From Adenophora triphylla var. japonica (taxonomy: Eukaryota; Streptophyta; Magnoliopsida; Asterales; Campanulaceae), in assembly GCA_022495995.1 (NCBI GenBank), contig JAFEMH010000340.1, positions 614,501 through 678,500 of the forward strand: a stretch of DNA of 64,000 nt. Reading direction: 5' to 3'. This document shows positions 1-10,870 of the stretch, piece by piece. Made by a program: the position numbers and the translations under genes. Numbering within the stretch: the first letter of the stretch is position 1; each line of letters starts with the position of its first letter. The notes beneath the pieces were generated by a model. It was not told the DNA's origin, made no database searches, and saw nothing but the letters and a program-made list of their open reading frames with translations.

Positions 1-889
1 AGATGTAACACACACGAAAAATAAATCACACACAAAGGAACACACAAGAATTGTTAACCCGGTTCGTTGCAACAACAACTACGTCCGGGGGCGCTACCAA
101 GCCAAAATATTCTCTCTAATATTTTCAGATGTTACAATTTGTCTCTAGGCTATCACATGTATTTATAGGGAACAATAAATCAAATCCTAGTAATAAAAGG
201 ATTTCTACTCAAGAAAGTAATCTTCTTTCTTCACAAGTCCTTCCAAATATTACTACCAAAAGGAATCACCAATGCAAGAGGAGATCTAATCAAAATAGGA
301 AACAAATCTGCTGCAGAAGAATCCTCCTTGATCTCACCAACTCCTCCGACCGCGGTTCAAATTCCTTTATCCATGGTTTTGACTCTACATCCCAACAATC
401 CTCTTACGTGAGAAATAAGGATCCGTTTGTAGAGATAAATATATGATGAACATGAAGAGAGGGGGAGACTATAGTGTTTTAGAACGTAGGGGTGTGCTTG
501 GTACGATTTGGCTCGATTTTAGGCTAAAATCGTTACCGAATCAAAAGTATTCGGTTTCTAATTTCAACAAAACGCCACCATTTGGTTTTAGCTCGGTTCG
601 GTGTAGTCAATTTTCGGCTTCGATAAGTGTCGATTCGATAATATTCGGTCTTGATAATAAAACTAAAAGGTAAACAAGTAAATAGAACGTAATGATAAAG
701 ATCCTCCGAATCATACTTGATCTACTCCATATTTATCTCACCTATTGTATATAGTATCTAGGATTCTATTCTTGAGAAGTATTGGGTATATATTTCTTTC
801 CGAAAGAGTGGGGATTTATTGGAATATTCACCTTCCTAATTCGAGCAAAAAAAAATAAGTTTGGTAAGTAGGATTTTTGTCTTTCTTAT
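1..889. other. No gene; possible old LTR-like debris
   Basis: No coding region is supported. The first 120 bases have a look often seen in plant Copia LTRs (an 'aagaattgttaacccggttcg' type stretch). Bases 490-660 form an AT-rich block with repeated 'attcggt/ttcgat' words typical of small non-autonomous plant repeats. Short open frames here have no recognisable motif. The start of the neighbouring SIRE-like 5' LTR is not clearly visible, so the boundary at about 890 is a guess. Confidence 0.3.
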
Positions 890-1044
890 CAAATATTTAG
901 ATGTATAAATGGTAATGATATTGTATATATGTGCATATATATTTAATTATGTAAATATTGTACTTGGTTAATTTAGTACTAACAGTACTAATGAATCTAT
1001 TTATTTTTGTTAGTATCAATCTTTTGGTTTCCTTATATGATTAG

Positions 1045-1440
1045 GATCGCTACAATGGATGAAGAGATTGATTGGAAGAGTTCTCAAGGTTGCCTATAAG
1101 TGATCATTCAACAAAGAGAACTCTCAAGCAGTCAAGATTTTTTTGAAAGAGAAAACTCCTTATACCTCTCGAATTCAAGATTTCATTTTAAACTATTTTT
1201 ATCTTTGTTATTTCACTTGTTATTATTTGATTATGTAAACTAGATCTTTAATAGTGAAATCCTTTTTAAACTTAAAGTCTTGTTTGCTAGAGTTGAATCA
1301 ATAAACGTTTAAATCTCTAGGTTTATTCATATCCTTTTTAAGCTTAAAGCCTTGTTTGCTGGAGTTGAACCAGTAAACGTTTAATCTCTTGTGTTATTTT
1401 TTCTGTTCTATTGAAACTTGATTTCCTAGCTACACTAAAC
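1045..1440 (+). repeat. 5' LTR of the SIRE-like element (alignable part)
   Basis: This matches 20755-21206 plus 28428-28486 word for word over long stretches, for example 'gattaggatcgctacaatgg' against 'gattaggatcgatacaatga', and the shared 'ttgaaacttgatttcctа'-type end before the CACTA insertion (written here only in part). A 'gcctataa' TATA-like site lies at about 1094. This copy carries an internal tandem duplication of about 110 bp (1255-1390, units beginning 'cctttttaa') and lacks about 170 bp found in the 3' copy. The LTR ends with 'aaacattca', completed at 9044 after the CACTA insertion. Confidence 0.75.
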
Positions 1441-1457
1441 CACTACTAGAAACAGGC

Positions 1458-1957
1458 CTTTTACCGACGGAAATTTCCGTCGGTAATTCTCCAGATCCGT
1501 CGGCAAATGGTCATTACCGATGGAAATCGTCCGTCGGATTCCGTCGGAAATAATTGGTTGGTAATACCGACGGACCATTTCCGTCGGTGTTACCGGCGGA
1601 TAGTCCGTCGGTAAACAGAAAACTCCGCCGGAAATCGTCCGTCGGTAAGGAGGTACGCCGGCCGGTTTGCCGGAGCCATTGCCGGAGGTTACCGACGGAA
1701 ATGTCCGTCGGTAAATATTAAAATAATAAAATAATAAAACCCATTACCGACGGTTAAATCCGTCGGAAAACGTAAGTTTTACCGGCGGATATGTCCGTTG
1801 GTAATCTATAACGTTACCGGCGGATATGTCCGTCGGAAATGAATTTTATTTTTTTATTTTTAATTATTTACCGACGGAAATATCCGTCGATAAGGAGAAT
1901 TAATTATTTTATTTTTTGTTATTTACCGACGGAAATTTCCGTCGGTAATTTGTCCAG
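1458..1957. repeat. CACTA 5' subterminal palindromic repeats
   Basis: About eleven variants of the palindrome TTACCGACGGAAATTTCC...GGTAA lie in 500 bp, spaced 35-70 bp apart. Examples are at 1461, 1564, 1689, 1744, 1780, 1814, 1868 and 1922. Each is two inverted ACCGACGG half-sites around an AT-rich centre. Subterminal repeats of CACTA elements are the known binding sites of the TNPA-type protein; that role here is inferred. Confidence 0.85.
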
Positions 1958-2112
1958 TTTTTTTTTTAAAAAATTCTATTTTATTATTAAACCACCTGTA
2001 AACCTGTCAAACCTGTTTTAAACAAATCCCAACATACAAAGAAACACAAACAACCTGTTTCGCTTGAAACAACCTGTTTCGCTTGAAACAACCATCCAAA
2101 TCAAGCGAAATA

Positions 2113-2320
2113 GGAAAGGGGTAAAGGGAAAGGGAAAGGGAAAGGGAAAAGGGGAAGGGGAAAAGGGGAAAGGGAAAATGTTTTGTTTAAATATCAAATA
2201 ACGAAAAACTGTATCCAACAACCAAAAGCGAAACGGGAAAGGGGAAAGGGAAAGGGGAAAAGGGGAAAGGGAAAGGGAAACTGTTTCGCTTGGGGAAAAG
2301 GGAAGGGAAAGGGAAACAAA
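2113..2320 (+). repeat. Polypurine (GGGAAA)n tract
   Basis: Two blocks of GGGAAA/GGGGAAA repeats (about 2113-2178 and 2237-2320) are separated by a short AT-rich spacer. They lie just downstream of the stop codon of the minus-strand En/Spm-type gene. Runs of three or four G every six or seven bases give G-quadruplex potential on the plus strand. Confidence 0.85.
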
Positions 2321-2357
2321 ATATGTTGTTTGATTATATGCCAAATAAAATGAATGT

Positions 2358-4087
2358 TTAACTACCACTACCACGACCACGAGCGTTGCCGCTACCGCTA
2401 CCACCGCCACTTCGCCTAAGGTATTGACCTACTGATGAGTCAGAAGCATTACCGCTATTGTGTTGCTGTGGCTGTGGTTGCAAATTCATTGTAGCCAAGT
2501 TTTGTTGCATGCGCTGCTCAAGCTGTTGCTCCAATATGCTCTGCACCTGGGCCTGCACCTGGGTTTGCACCTCGGCCTGCACCTGGCTCTGGATCTGCTC
2601 CACTTGCTGAATCTCTCTCTGGACCCGATCATTAAACGCCTCTTGATCTACGTGCTGACTGCCGGAGGAAGAAGATGAAAAGTATTGCGTAGTAGGGCTG
2701 CGGAATGGCATGTTAAAATACCCAGCACCATGTCCTCCGAATCCAGGCAAGCGGTCTCCCTTTGATTGCTTGTCTCGGAGGACAATGGCCGCCCAAAGCT
2801 TTTCACGAAAGGCGGGCCGCTCGGTGCTCTCAGGCGCCATACTTCCTTCTTCAATAGCCTCGTCACGAGCCCGCCTATCATACTCTTCCTGAAAAAAAAA
2901 TAAAAAATTATACACTATGGTAGAAAATAATTTTTCTTTAACTAAATAATTTATAATTTACTAATAGAAAATACTATTAACACTTACATAAAGAGTCTGG
3001 TAATAAGGGTTGACCCATTGTGGCCCTGAGCCATCAACAACCTCCGCAGTATGTGTAGCCAGAAACACAGCAGCAGCAGCATCAGCCTCATCATCTCCGT
3101 GTTTCTTTCGCTAAACATATAAAAAAATTAAAACTTCAAAATTTCATCAAATAATAACAATATATGAATCAAATAGAGTATTGCTTAATTTACAAACGGA
3201 TAATAAATTAAGTAAGTTTACCATTCGGGACCAAGTCTCGCTGAAGTTAATCGATCCTCCAGTGTGCACACTCCCCCGCCCCTCTTGTGAGTTCCTATTC
3301 TTCTTTGCAATTTTTGATTTTTTTTGAAAATTTTCACTAATCCAATAGGCTTCCCACTGCTCCCACGCACTATTTGAGAAATTAGCTGGAGGCAAACCAT
3401 CCTTTAGCCACTTTTTTTTCATGTCATACACTTTCCCAGCGTACCGCTTAGCAACCAATTGCTTGAAAGCCTTCTCGATTTGAACGTCGGTAATCCCAGG
3501 GCATGAATATATGTGCTACAAAAATAGTAAAAGTAGTTAAATCAACAGGGGACTAGTCTACAAACTTTACAAAGGAAAGAGAATTAAGTAATTTTACGCG
3601 AAACTGGCAATACCAGATAGCGTACACATCTTTTGATATTGACTTTGGGGTGGGATAAAATTCCTCAAAATTATACCCACTGAATAAATCCTCAAACCAT
3701 CTAGCAGGATCTTGACAACCACCATGTATAAACCTATTAAGATATTAATTGAAAAACAATATATCAATATATATACAAATAAAAAGACAATAATAAAATA
3801 TAAACATTATATATATGACATTTATAATTAAATAATACTTACTGGCCACTGGGAGAGATAGATATTTCCATTTTTCCTTCCTCTTTAATAATTGCGTCCA
3901 AATTAACCCGCCCGAATGGTTCACTAACAGGAACACTAGAGCTATCATTACCTGGACTGCTCAAATCATCATCACTACGTCCAGAACCAGAAGTAGAGCC
4001 CCTCCCTCCCGTCCTTGGTGAAACAAGACGATGGACAAAACCCACAACCTTCCCTCTCTTTGAACGATTGCCACCTCGACCCGACAT
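2358..4087 (-). CDS. En/Spm-type plant transposase accessory protein (Ptta/Transposase_24-like), five exons
   Basis: A complete gene can be read as five exons on the minus strand: 4087-3843, 3733-3598, 3515-3222, 3110-2988 and 2888-2358. All junctions have GT and AG borders and the frame stays open for 442 codons. The N terminus is basic and Ser/Gly-rich (starts MSGRGGNRSKRGK). The middle holds the block WEQWEAYWISENFQKKS followed by K-N-R and HTGGSINF, which is typical of the Ptta/En/Spm family of plant CACTA proteins. The C terminus has a Gln-rich segment with VQAEVQTQVQAQVQ repeats, probably a coiled coil, and a Gly/Ser/Arg-rich tail. By analogy it binds the subterminal repeats and assists transposition. 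It looks intact, unlike its neighbour transposase. The exon model comes from reading splice sites by eye. Confidence 0.75.
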
Positions 4088-4400
4088 ATCTAAACTAGTA
4101 TATTATATATGTAGACAGAAAATATTATCAAGTAGAACAAAATTTAAATAGTAGGAAGCATTCAAAATAATGACTACATGTCCAAGCAAATTATGGAGTA
4201 AGATGTTTGTAGCCAATATACACTATGTTTGCATTTAAATAGTAGGAAGCATTTATTGTCCAAATCATGAGATAGATGTAATATTATATAGCATGTAAGA
4301 GTAACCAAGTAAAATTGAAAATCATGAGATAGATATAATATTACAGTGATAAGTGATATAAAATGTAAACATTATATACAAAACATTATCTGAATTAAAA
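4088..4400. other. Spacer between the two CACTA genes; nothing coding
   Basis: AT-rich DNA. It holds two approximate repeats of 'aatagtaggaagcatt' (4149 and 4238) and two of 'atcatgagatagat' (4264 and 4321). Probably the promoter/5' UTR of the gene to its left and the 3' region of the gene to its right. Confidence 0.6.
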
Positions 4401-5751
4401 CTAAATTGATTCATTCACTACAATCTTAATCACTATCACTACAAAATTCAATTTCTTCTTCACTAGTTTCCTCGTCGTCGTCTTCTTCCCCGTCTTCATC
4501 ATGGACCCAGATATATACCCTTCTCCTTCCTCATCCTCCACATTGTCATACTCGATTTCATTGAAAGTGACTTCCTCCCCTAGTGGACGGGTGTTTTCGG
4601 TCATTAATGCTTCATCCTCGACATTATCATTCAAGAAAATAATCGGAGGTATAGGCATTTCCTCTTCCTGATAACAATCATTTAATGATGAATCAATATT
4701 TGAAGTAGACGTTTTTGCACGCAATGGTATATCTAAAGTGCTTCTTGCTTTGGTTTTCCATACGGCCCACCATCCGCTAGACTCTCTTCGTCGACGGGGG
4801 TAGGGGGTCATATACACCTGTTGTGCTTGAGATGCAAGAATGAACACATCATCACCATTATGCCTAGAAGAATGCTTTAAGTCAACGAGATCAAAAGTGC
4901 CATGTTTTGTAATGCCTCGCTCAGCGTCCCGCCACTCACAATTGAAAAGAACTACAGAATTTCCAAGCAAGTACTCCAATTCAATAACTTCTTTCAATAC
5001 GCCATAATAATCGAGATTTCCTTTGAGATTGACCCCGCTATTCCAAGTTGATTTCGTTTGGCCATATTCTTCGGTGTGGAATACGTAGCCATTGACAAAA
5101 TATCCCTTAAATACATTCACTCTTAAGGACAGACCGTGTGCTAATGCTTGTAATCTCGCAGCTTTTGCATCTCCACGGTTTTTCAAAATCTAAATAAATA
5201 GATAGTAAAAAACTCATACTTCAAATTCTATTAAAAACATTGAATTAATGAATTGGCATTTACATAATTATTAAACCAGGAGGGAAATTCGTTGTCTGTC
5301 CTTATTGAAATCAATTCAGGCGCAATGTCTCCAGCCTGTTCTTCGAACATACTGCATTCAAGGAGAACATAAAGTTGCTTAGTTCATCCAAACCGACAGA
5401 CGGCTCCTCTTCATCAATCAAATGTTCAGGTTCCATTGGCGGACCACGTGATACAGTAGGATGATTGCGAACACTTGTTTCAACCACATAACGCTCCCCG
5501 TGCGCTACCCATACCTTGTAACCATCAACAAACCCTGCCTCCAAAACATGTTTCTTTACCCATCCAACACTCAGATATTTTCTATTCTTACACTTTTTAC
5601 AAGGACACCTAATCTTATCATCACGCATGCACTGGGGATGCGCTCTAGCAAACTCCTCGAAATGTTCTAAACCTTCTAAGAATTGAGGTCTAACACCCCT
5701 TCTACCGGGATTACTATGATTATCCATCCAACTACGATCTTCTCCAGACAT
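4401..5751 (-). pseudogene. CACTA TNP2-type transposase with catalytic core deleted
   Basis: The N-terminal part (5751-5352) is a Transposase-associated domain. It opens MSGEDRSWMD, then has CPCKKCKN (zinc-binding Cys cluster) and a GFVDGYKVWVAHGE block. The C-terminal part (5350-5264, intron 5263-5190, then 5189-4401) is a DUF4216 domain with FKGYFVNGYVFHT, VVLFNCEWRDAERG and VFILASQAQQVYM, ending in an acidic tail and stop at 4401. The large tnp2 catalytic region that normally lies between them, several hundred residues, is absent. The join occurs near 5350, where the reading frame also shifts. The gene sits about 310 bp upstream of the En/Spm accessory gene on the same strand, the usual CACTA arrangement. 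The protein could not be a transposase by itself. Confidence 0.85.
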
Positions 5752-6773
5752 AATTAACTCCTGCATTTCATAATATATTAACAATTTAGATGTAATTAAT
5801 GCATTACAATTCCCTAAATTTGGATTACAAACTTAAAAGCAACAAGAAACTTCATTTAGGTTTATTGATATCAAACCCTAACCCTAATTCACACCGGCTT
5901 CTCTTTCCCAGCGTCTCTCTCCAAGCAATTTCTACCCTAACTTTCATACTCTAACCCTACCCAAAATTCATAATCACTACCGATTTTACCATCAAACTTA
6001 CAAATCGTCATGGCTTCAGACTTAATCAGACTTTAAGAGGAAGAAAGGGCTCAAATTGCAAGAAAATGTAGTCGGTTTAGGTGGATGTGAATAATTTTAA
6101 ATATTAATATTTAATTCTTTGTTGTAAAGTATATCATTCTCTAGGGTGAAAGGACAATTCATGTCCATTAGGTTTAGAATTGGGGTCGGCTTCTATCCCA
6201 TCCCGAAATACATGTATGAATTGCAAATATCACTTTGTCTACTTGCTTTATAATCGAAAATCAAGAAATTTCGGCAGCATAACCCCATGGTCTCCAAGTG
6301 CACGACGTAGACTAGGTCAATCAAACACTATCGATTAGAATCGACAGTGTATAATCAACCATGTCTAGTATACACTCAGAGAACAATAGGATTAATGCAA
6401 CCGAAATATCTCAACAATCGACTATTCAAGCAATTTTAATAGACAATAATGATATTTACAAAATCATATAATCGTGCATTTCAAGACTGTCCACACGGAC
6501 AATTTAAGAATCGATGACTACATGTTGACCTCAACATGATAAGTTAAAGATTCTTAAACGGGTTTCTAAGCTTTTGTGTTTCAACCGTCACAACGTCACG
6601 TCGTAACATTAATTTTTATTCATTACCGTAAAATGCATAATTTTACAATAATGAATTAACACACACATCTATCATATTTTTTAAATTATTAATATTGTGA
6701 ATAATTTTAAATATTAATTCTTTGTTGTAAAATATATAATTTTACAATCATGAATTAAATTAACATTTATAAA
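5752..6773. other. CACTA internal non-coding region
   Basis: No gene seen. Bases 5860-6060 are CT-rich with 'accctaaccctaa', consistent with a 5' UTR/promoter of the minus-strand transposase. A direct repeat 'gtgaataattttaaatatta' occurs at about 6088 and 6696 and brackets roughly 600 bp of unrecognised sequence, which may be a separate small insertion. Confidence 0.5.
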
Positions 6774-7538
6774 CAAGATGAGAGTCGTTATCATCCACAA
6801 CTATCAAAACCCTATCTCAGCTTAGACCAAGAAAGACAGAGCAAACAAGTTCTCGGCTGTTTGAGCAAAGAATTTTCTGTTTAATAAGAGTTTTTCCAGT
6901 TTCACTGTTCCTCCTCTCTAAGGATCTCAAACATCATAGCCATGTTTGTGACAGTGCCTGTTTTACTCTTCACTGGTGTTATACGGTCATAAGTAAAAGC
7001 AAGATAACAGTATAACACCAGTGAAGAGAAAACAGAACTTTCCTCTAATTTTTTCAATCTCCACCTTCCATTTACCCAAGATCCTGATTGCAGATTCTTC
7101 CTCATGAGCTTGAAAGCCGGCGGTGTTGCCCTCAATCTCACGGTTGCTTCGCAAACATGCGAAGAAATCGTGAGATTGAGGGCAACACCGCCGGATTTCA
7201 AGCTCATGAGGAAGAATCTGCAATCAGGATCTTGGGTAAATGGAAGATGGAGATTGAAAAAATTGAAGGAAACTTCTGTTTTCTCTTCACTGGTGTTATA
7301 CTGTTACCTTGCTTTTACTTGTGACTGTATAACACCAGTGAAGAGAAAACAGACACTGTCACAAACATGGCTGTGATGTTTGTGATCCTTAGAGAGAAGA
7401 GGACAGTGAAACTGGAAAAACTCTTATTAAACAGAAAATCTTTTGCTCAAACCGTGGAGAACTTATTTGCTCTATCTTTTTTTATCAAAGATGGACGGAT
7501 TATGATAGCTGTGGGTGAGAAAGGCTCTCATCTTATTT
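6774..7538. repeat. Long near-perfect inverted repeat (fold-back element), about 380-bp arms
   Basis: The left arm begins 'aagatgagagtcgttatc' and the right arm ends with its inverse '...gaaaggctctcatctt'. The centre is near 7156 with almost no spacer ('gcttcgcaaacatgcgaag' is itself a hairpin tip). Inside each arm lies a smaller hairpin with 20-bp arms, ctcttcactggtgttatac and its inverse, at about 6968-7028 and 7281-7346. The arms look 90% or more identical. The open frames here (containing GSWVNGRWRLKKL in both orientations) are mirror images and match no protein I recognise. It lies wholly inside the CACTA element. Confidence 0.85.
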
Positions 7539-7539
7539 A

Positions 7540-7756
7540 TATATATACATATATGTATATGTATATGTATATTTTTATCTTTATTTTTATTTTATTATTT
7601 ATTTATTATTATTATATTTATTATTATTATTATTTATTATTATTATTATTATTATTATATTTTATTTTATTTTATTTTATTTTATTTTAATTTTATTTAT
7701 TTATTTTATTTTATTTATTTTTATTTTTTATTTATTTTTTATTTTATTTTTTTTAA
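7540..7756. repeat. AT-rich microsatellite (TTA/TTTA)n
   Basis: Starts with (ATATGT)n, then degenerates into TTAT and TTTTA repeats for about 215 bp directly after the fold-back element. Open frames across it are artefacts of the repeat. Confidence 0.9.
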
Positions 7757-8811
7757 GAGAACAAGAATTGTGTTAAAAATAAAGATATCCTGGCTAGGGT
7801 GCTAAATGACTGGAAAATATCACAATTTAGGACTTAGAACTCTAATGCAATATTCAAGACCATTCTCTTCCCAAAGCTGTTGTTCTATTAAGAGATACAA
7901 ATCTCACTACCTTAATCTCTTATTATCTTTTAGTAAGTGAAAAATGAAATGGAAAGTCACTAATGCTAATGCAACGAATGTTCTCTTGAAGTACTCTTAT
8001 CCAAAAAATAAATTACAGTTTCCATTTGGTTGTTCTCAAAAAGGAAGGGCTTTTCTAAATTTGAAGCTTCAAATCTCCGTATTTTTCAACTCTTTTCTTT
8101 TTCTTTTTCTTTTTCTCAAAGAAAGATATGGTGATTTTAAACGTGTCATACTAAAAAAAATAACTTTATTGAAGTTCAAAAGAAATAATATGGAAGAAAA
8201 AGTATGATATTAAAAATATAATAGAAACTTGGATGATAAACAAAAATTCCATAAATAATCCCTTCATAGAGGACACATTTCTCATCTCTCAGATTCAATG
8301 AACATGCAAAATTGACTGATACTGATTCCGATTCGGATTCGGATAAACAAAACTACGACAAATTTAAACAAACACCTAAATAAAATAAGAATAAAAGAAG
8401 AGGTAGCATTAACATTCACTCCGAATCAAAATATCGAAATAAACAAATATTTTGCTAAATTTCGGAAATTAAAACCAAATCAAAACCTGAGAGTGACGGC
8501 GATGAACGGCGAGCGAGGGCGAGGAACGGCGACTTCTGAACGGGACTACTATGTGACTAATGAGAGAGAGAGAGAGAGAGAAAGTGAGTGAGAGAGAGAA
8601 ATCGAGTGAGAGAGAGAGAGAGACAACGATTGAGAGAGAGAAAGCGAGTGAGAGAGAGAACGTACCGGCGACGGCGAACGAAAAGGCTCGGTGACGGCGA
8701 CGGCGTTGTTCCAGGTAGCTAGGGTTCACCGTTGATTGCGTTGTGGGGTATTTAATTTTGACTGAAGGCGTAAATGGCTGAGGAAGGGAAAAGGATGTTA
8801 TTTATAGGGCT
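7757..8811. other. CACTA right-hand non-coding region with (GA)n tract
   Basis: No gene is supported. Bases 8560-8660 are a (GA)n/(GAGT)n purine tract. Next to it are repeated 'gacggcga' words (8495-8530 and 8665-8705). A GA-rich leader near the right end would suit a 5' UTR for the minus-strand genes, but no splice link could be traced. Confidence 0.5.
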
Positions 8812-9020
8812 TTTTACCGATGGACGAGGTTCGTCTGCATTACTGACGGACGTAGTCCGACGGTAATTCCAACGGAATTTAATATATTACCGACGGACAA
8901 AACGAAATTTTAAAAAAAAAATTCCCGGTAAATAAAAGTTAAATTCCGTCGGTAATTGAATTTGTTCCGTCGATATTACCGACGGACTACGTCCGTCGGT
9001 AATTTTCCGTCGGTAAATGC
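8812..9020. repeat. CACTA 3' subterminal palindromic repeats
   Basis: At least five copies of TTACCGACGG or its inverse CCGTCGGTAA lie in about 200 bp next to the right end. Examples are at 8814, 8862, 8888, 8945, 8980 and 9009. Same motif as at the left end. Confidence 0.85.
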
Positions 9021-9046
9021 CCTGTTACTAATAGTGAACATTCAAT

Positions 9047-9060
9047 TGGTATCAGAGCCA
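9047..9060 (+). other. Primer-binding site of the SIRE-like element
   Basis: TGGTATCAGAGCCA, the initiator-Met-tRNA-complementary site common in plant Copia elements, starts two bases after the LTR end 'ttca' (9044). It fixes the 3' edge of the 5' LTR and the plus-strand orientation. Confidence 0.92.
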
Positions 9061-9103
9061 ACTCTCGACATTACTGAGTGTTGATCCAGAAAGTATAGTA
9101 AAA

Positions 9104-10870
9104 ATGGAATGTCAAAATCATCAAAACAAACCTCCAGTCTTAGATGGTACCCATTACTCTTTTTGGAAGTTTAAAATGCGTAACTACATCAAATCAATTG
9201 ATGAAAGAGTGTGGATGAGTATACTTGTTGCATGGCAACCACCTACAGTTAGTGGAGAAAAAACCTGTACCAAGTAGTGGTGAAACTGTATTTGAAAGAA
9301 AACATGAGGGTAATTTGACTCTTGATGAGATCACTACTGCTAACTACAACTCTAAGGCCATGGGTGCAGTTTCCAGCCATGTTTCTAGGAATATGTATAA
9401 ACTGATCACCAATGAGAGTGTGGCCAAAGCATCATGGGATATTTTGCAAATGCAATGTGAAGGTATTCCCAGTGTTAAATCCACTAGACTTAGGATCTTA
9501 ATGGATAGATTTGAAATTCTAAGAATGGAATAGATTGAAGACATTTTCTCTTATGCTGCTAAAATCCATGTAATCTCTAATGAGTGCACCAGCCTTGGTG
9601 AGTCAATTTCAAATGCTAGATTTGTGAGCAAAATCTTAAGGACCCTACCAGAGAGATTCAATATAAAAGTGGTTTTCATTGAGTAGACTCATGGCACAAA
9701 CAATGTAGGGTTGGATAAAATTGTTGGTGTGTTAACTGTGTTTGAGATGAACCTTGAAGCTCAGAAAAAGAACAAGGCAATAAGCCTTTCTCTCGAAAGC
9801 CTACAGCTATTCCAAAGGAAATATCTAACCCCTCATCTGAGATTGATAAGTCCAATCTTAAGGATGAGGATGTGGCTCTCATCTCTAATAAATTTAATTC
9901 AATTCTTAAAAATAAGAGGATGAGCAAGTTCCCTATCAGACCTACTCAAAATGCTGAAAAACCTAAAGTTAATTCTGATGGGGGATTCAAGAGACCTAGC
10001 CTTGAGAATAAGAAGCCCTCTGAATCTGTACAATGTAGAGCATGTCGTGATTTTTGCCACTATACTAATGAATGTGTAAATACCCTAAAAAAGAAAGGGA
10101 TGAGTCGAACTGCTTCCCTGAGTGATAGTGAGGATGAAGAGGAAATAGCTAACATCTCTGTGATTGACTGTTCTTCTTGTTTCAATGCCCATTTTTTAGG
10201 TATACATAGAAGAAAGAGATTCTGAGGAATATCTATATTTGAATTCAGATGCGGACACAACCATGTACACATCTGAAAATACACCTAATCTGACTCTCAA
10301 CTGTTTCTCTATAAAAGGAATCAGATGATGAAGGTCGAGATATACCTTATGAAGAACTCTTTGAGACTTATAAGGAGCTGCATACTGACTGGGCTAAAAG
10401 AATGGACAAAATTGAGGTAATATCCGAGGTAAATAAAATTCTCACTGATAAACTGTCTGCTTGTGAAACTGAGAATGCTAGACTTTCAAAAGAGAATGAT
10501 GACGAAAAGGACTCCATTGCTATACTTGAGGTTCTAGTAACTAAGAAAGAAGTTGAACTTGAAATAGTTAAAACTGATTTTAAAAAAGCTGAAAGTACTC
10601 TAACCAAATTAAATACTGGGAAAATGAAACTTGATAAAGCTTTAACTCTTGGTAACACTGGAAAACTGGTCTTGGCTTTGGAAATACCAAATTTGTAAAC
10701 GAGGGAAGTGAAGTTTCAAAATCTGAGAGAAAAACATTTTTAGTTCTAAAAAACCAAGGAGAAGGCACTATATCTGCCACCACTACTTTGCTCCTGGACA
10801 CATAAGTCCCTTATGTTACAAATTAAAATCTGATAAAAAGGCTGGCTGTGTGAACCAATCTCAGATGAAT
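9104..10870 (+). pseudogene. Decayed gag of the SIRE-like Copia element
   Basis: Starts at ATG 9104 (MECQNHQNKPPVLDG, then THYSFWKFKMRNYIKS), the standard opening of a Copia gag that reads '...G.NY..W'. A UBN2-type gag core follows, with SWDILQMQCEG and ISNARFVSKILRTLPERF. The zinc knuckle C-R-A-C-R-D-F-C-H-Y-T-N-E-C is at about 10030-10075, followed by the acidic stretch SLSDSEDEEEIANIS and a Lys/Glu-rich coiled coil (10400-10660). These last two features are usual in SIRE/Maximus gag. Several frameshifts and stops break it (for example near 9275, 9531, 9685, 10223 and 10696). A 'HY.APGHISPLCYKLK' knuckle-like piece remains near 10785-10830. Not functional. Confidence 0.85.

Larger units (their letters stand above)
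1441..9036 (-). mobile_element. CACTA (En/Spm) DNA transposon, internally deleted
   Basis: The ends are CACTACTAGAAACAGG (1441-1456) and its near-inverse CCTGTTACTAATAGTG (9021-9036), matching at 14 of 16 bases. A 3-bp target-site duplication AAC lies at 1438-1440 and 9037-9039, the size known for this superfamily. Removing the element rejoins '...ctacactaaac' to 'attca' and the primer-binding site of the host LTR. Clusters of TTACCGACGG/CCGTCGGTAA motifs lie inside both ends. Two minus-strand genes are present: an En/Spm-type accessory gene and a transposase gene lacking its catalytic middle. The element is therefore probably non-autonomous. Length is 7,596 bp. Confidence 0.95.

Noticed and set aside
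2018..2410. Minus-strand open frame rich in Pro/Phe/Ser
   Set aside because: It is a translation of the GGGAAA tract; it overlaps the end of the En/Spm-type gene in another frame.
7515..7805. Plus-strand Ile/Tyr/Phe-rich open frame resembling a membrane protein
   Set aside because: Artefact of the TTA/TTTA microsatellite.
8469..8729. Minus-strand open frame rich in Ser-Leu repeats
   Set aside because: It is a translation of the (GA)n tract; no domain and the frame follows repeat periodicity.
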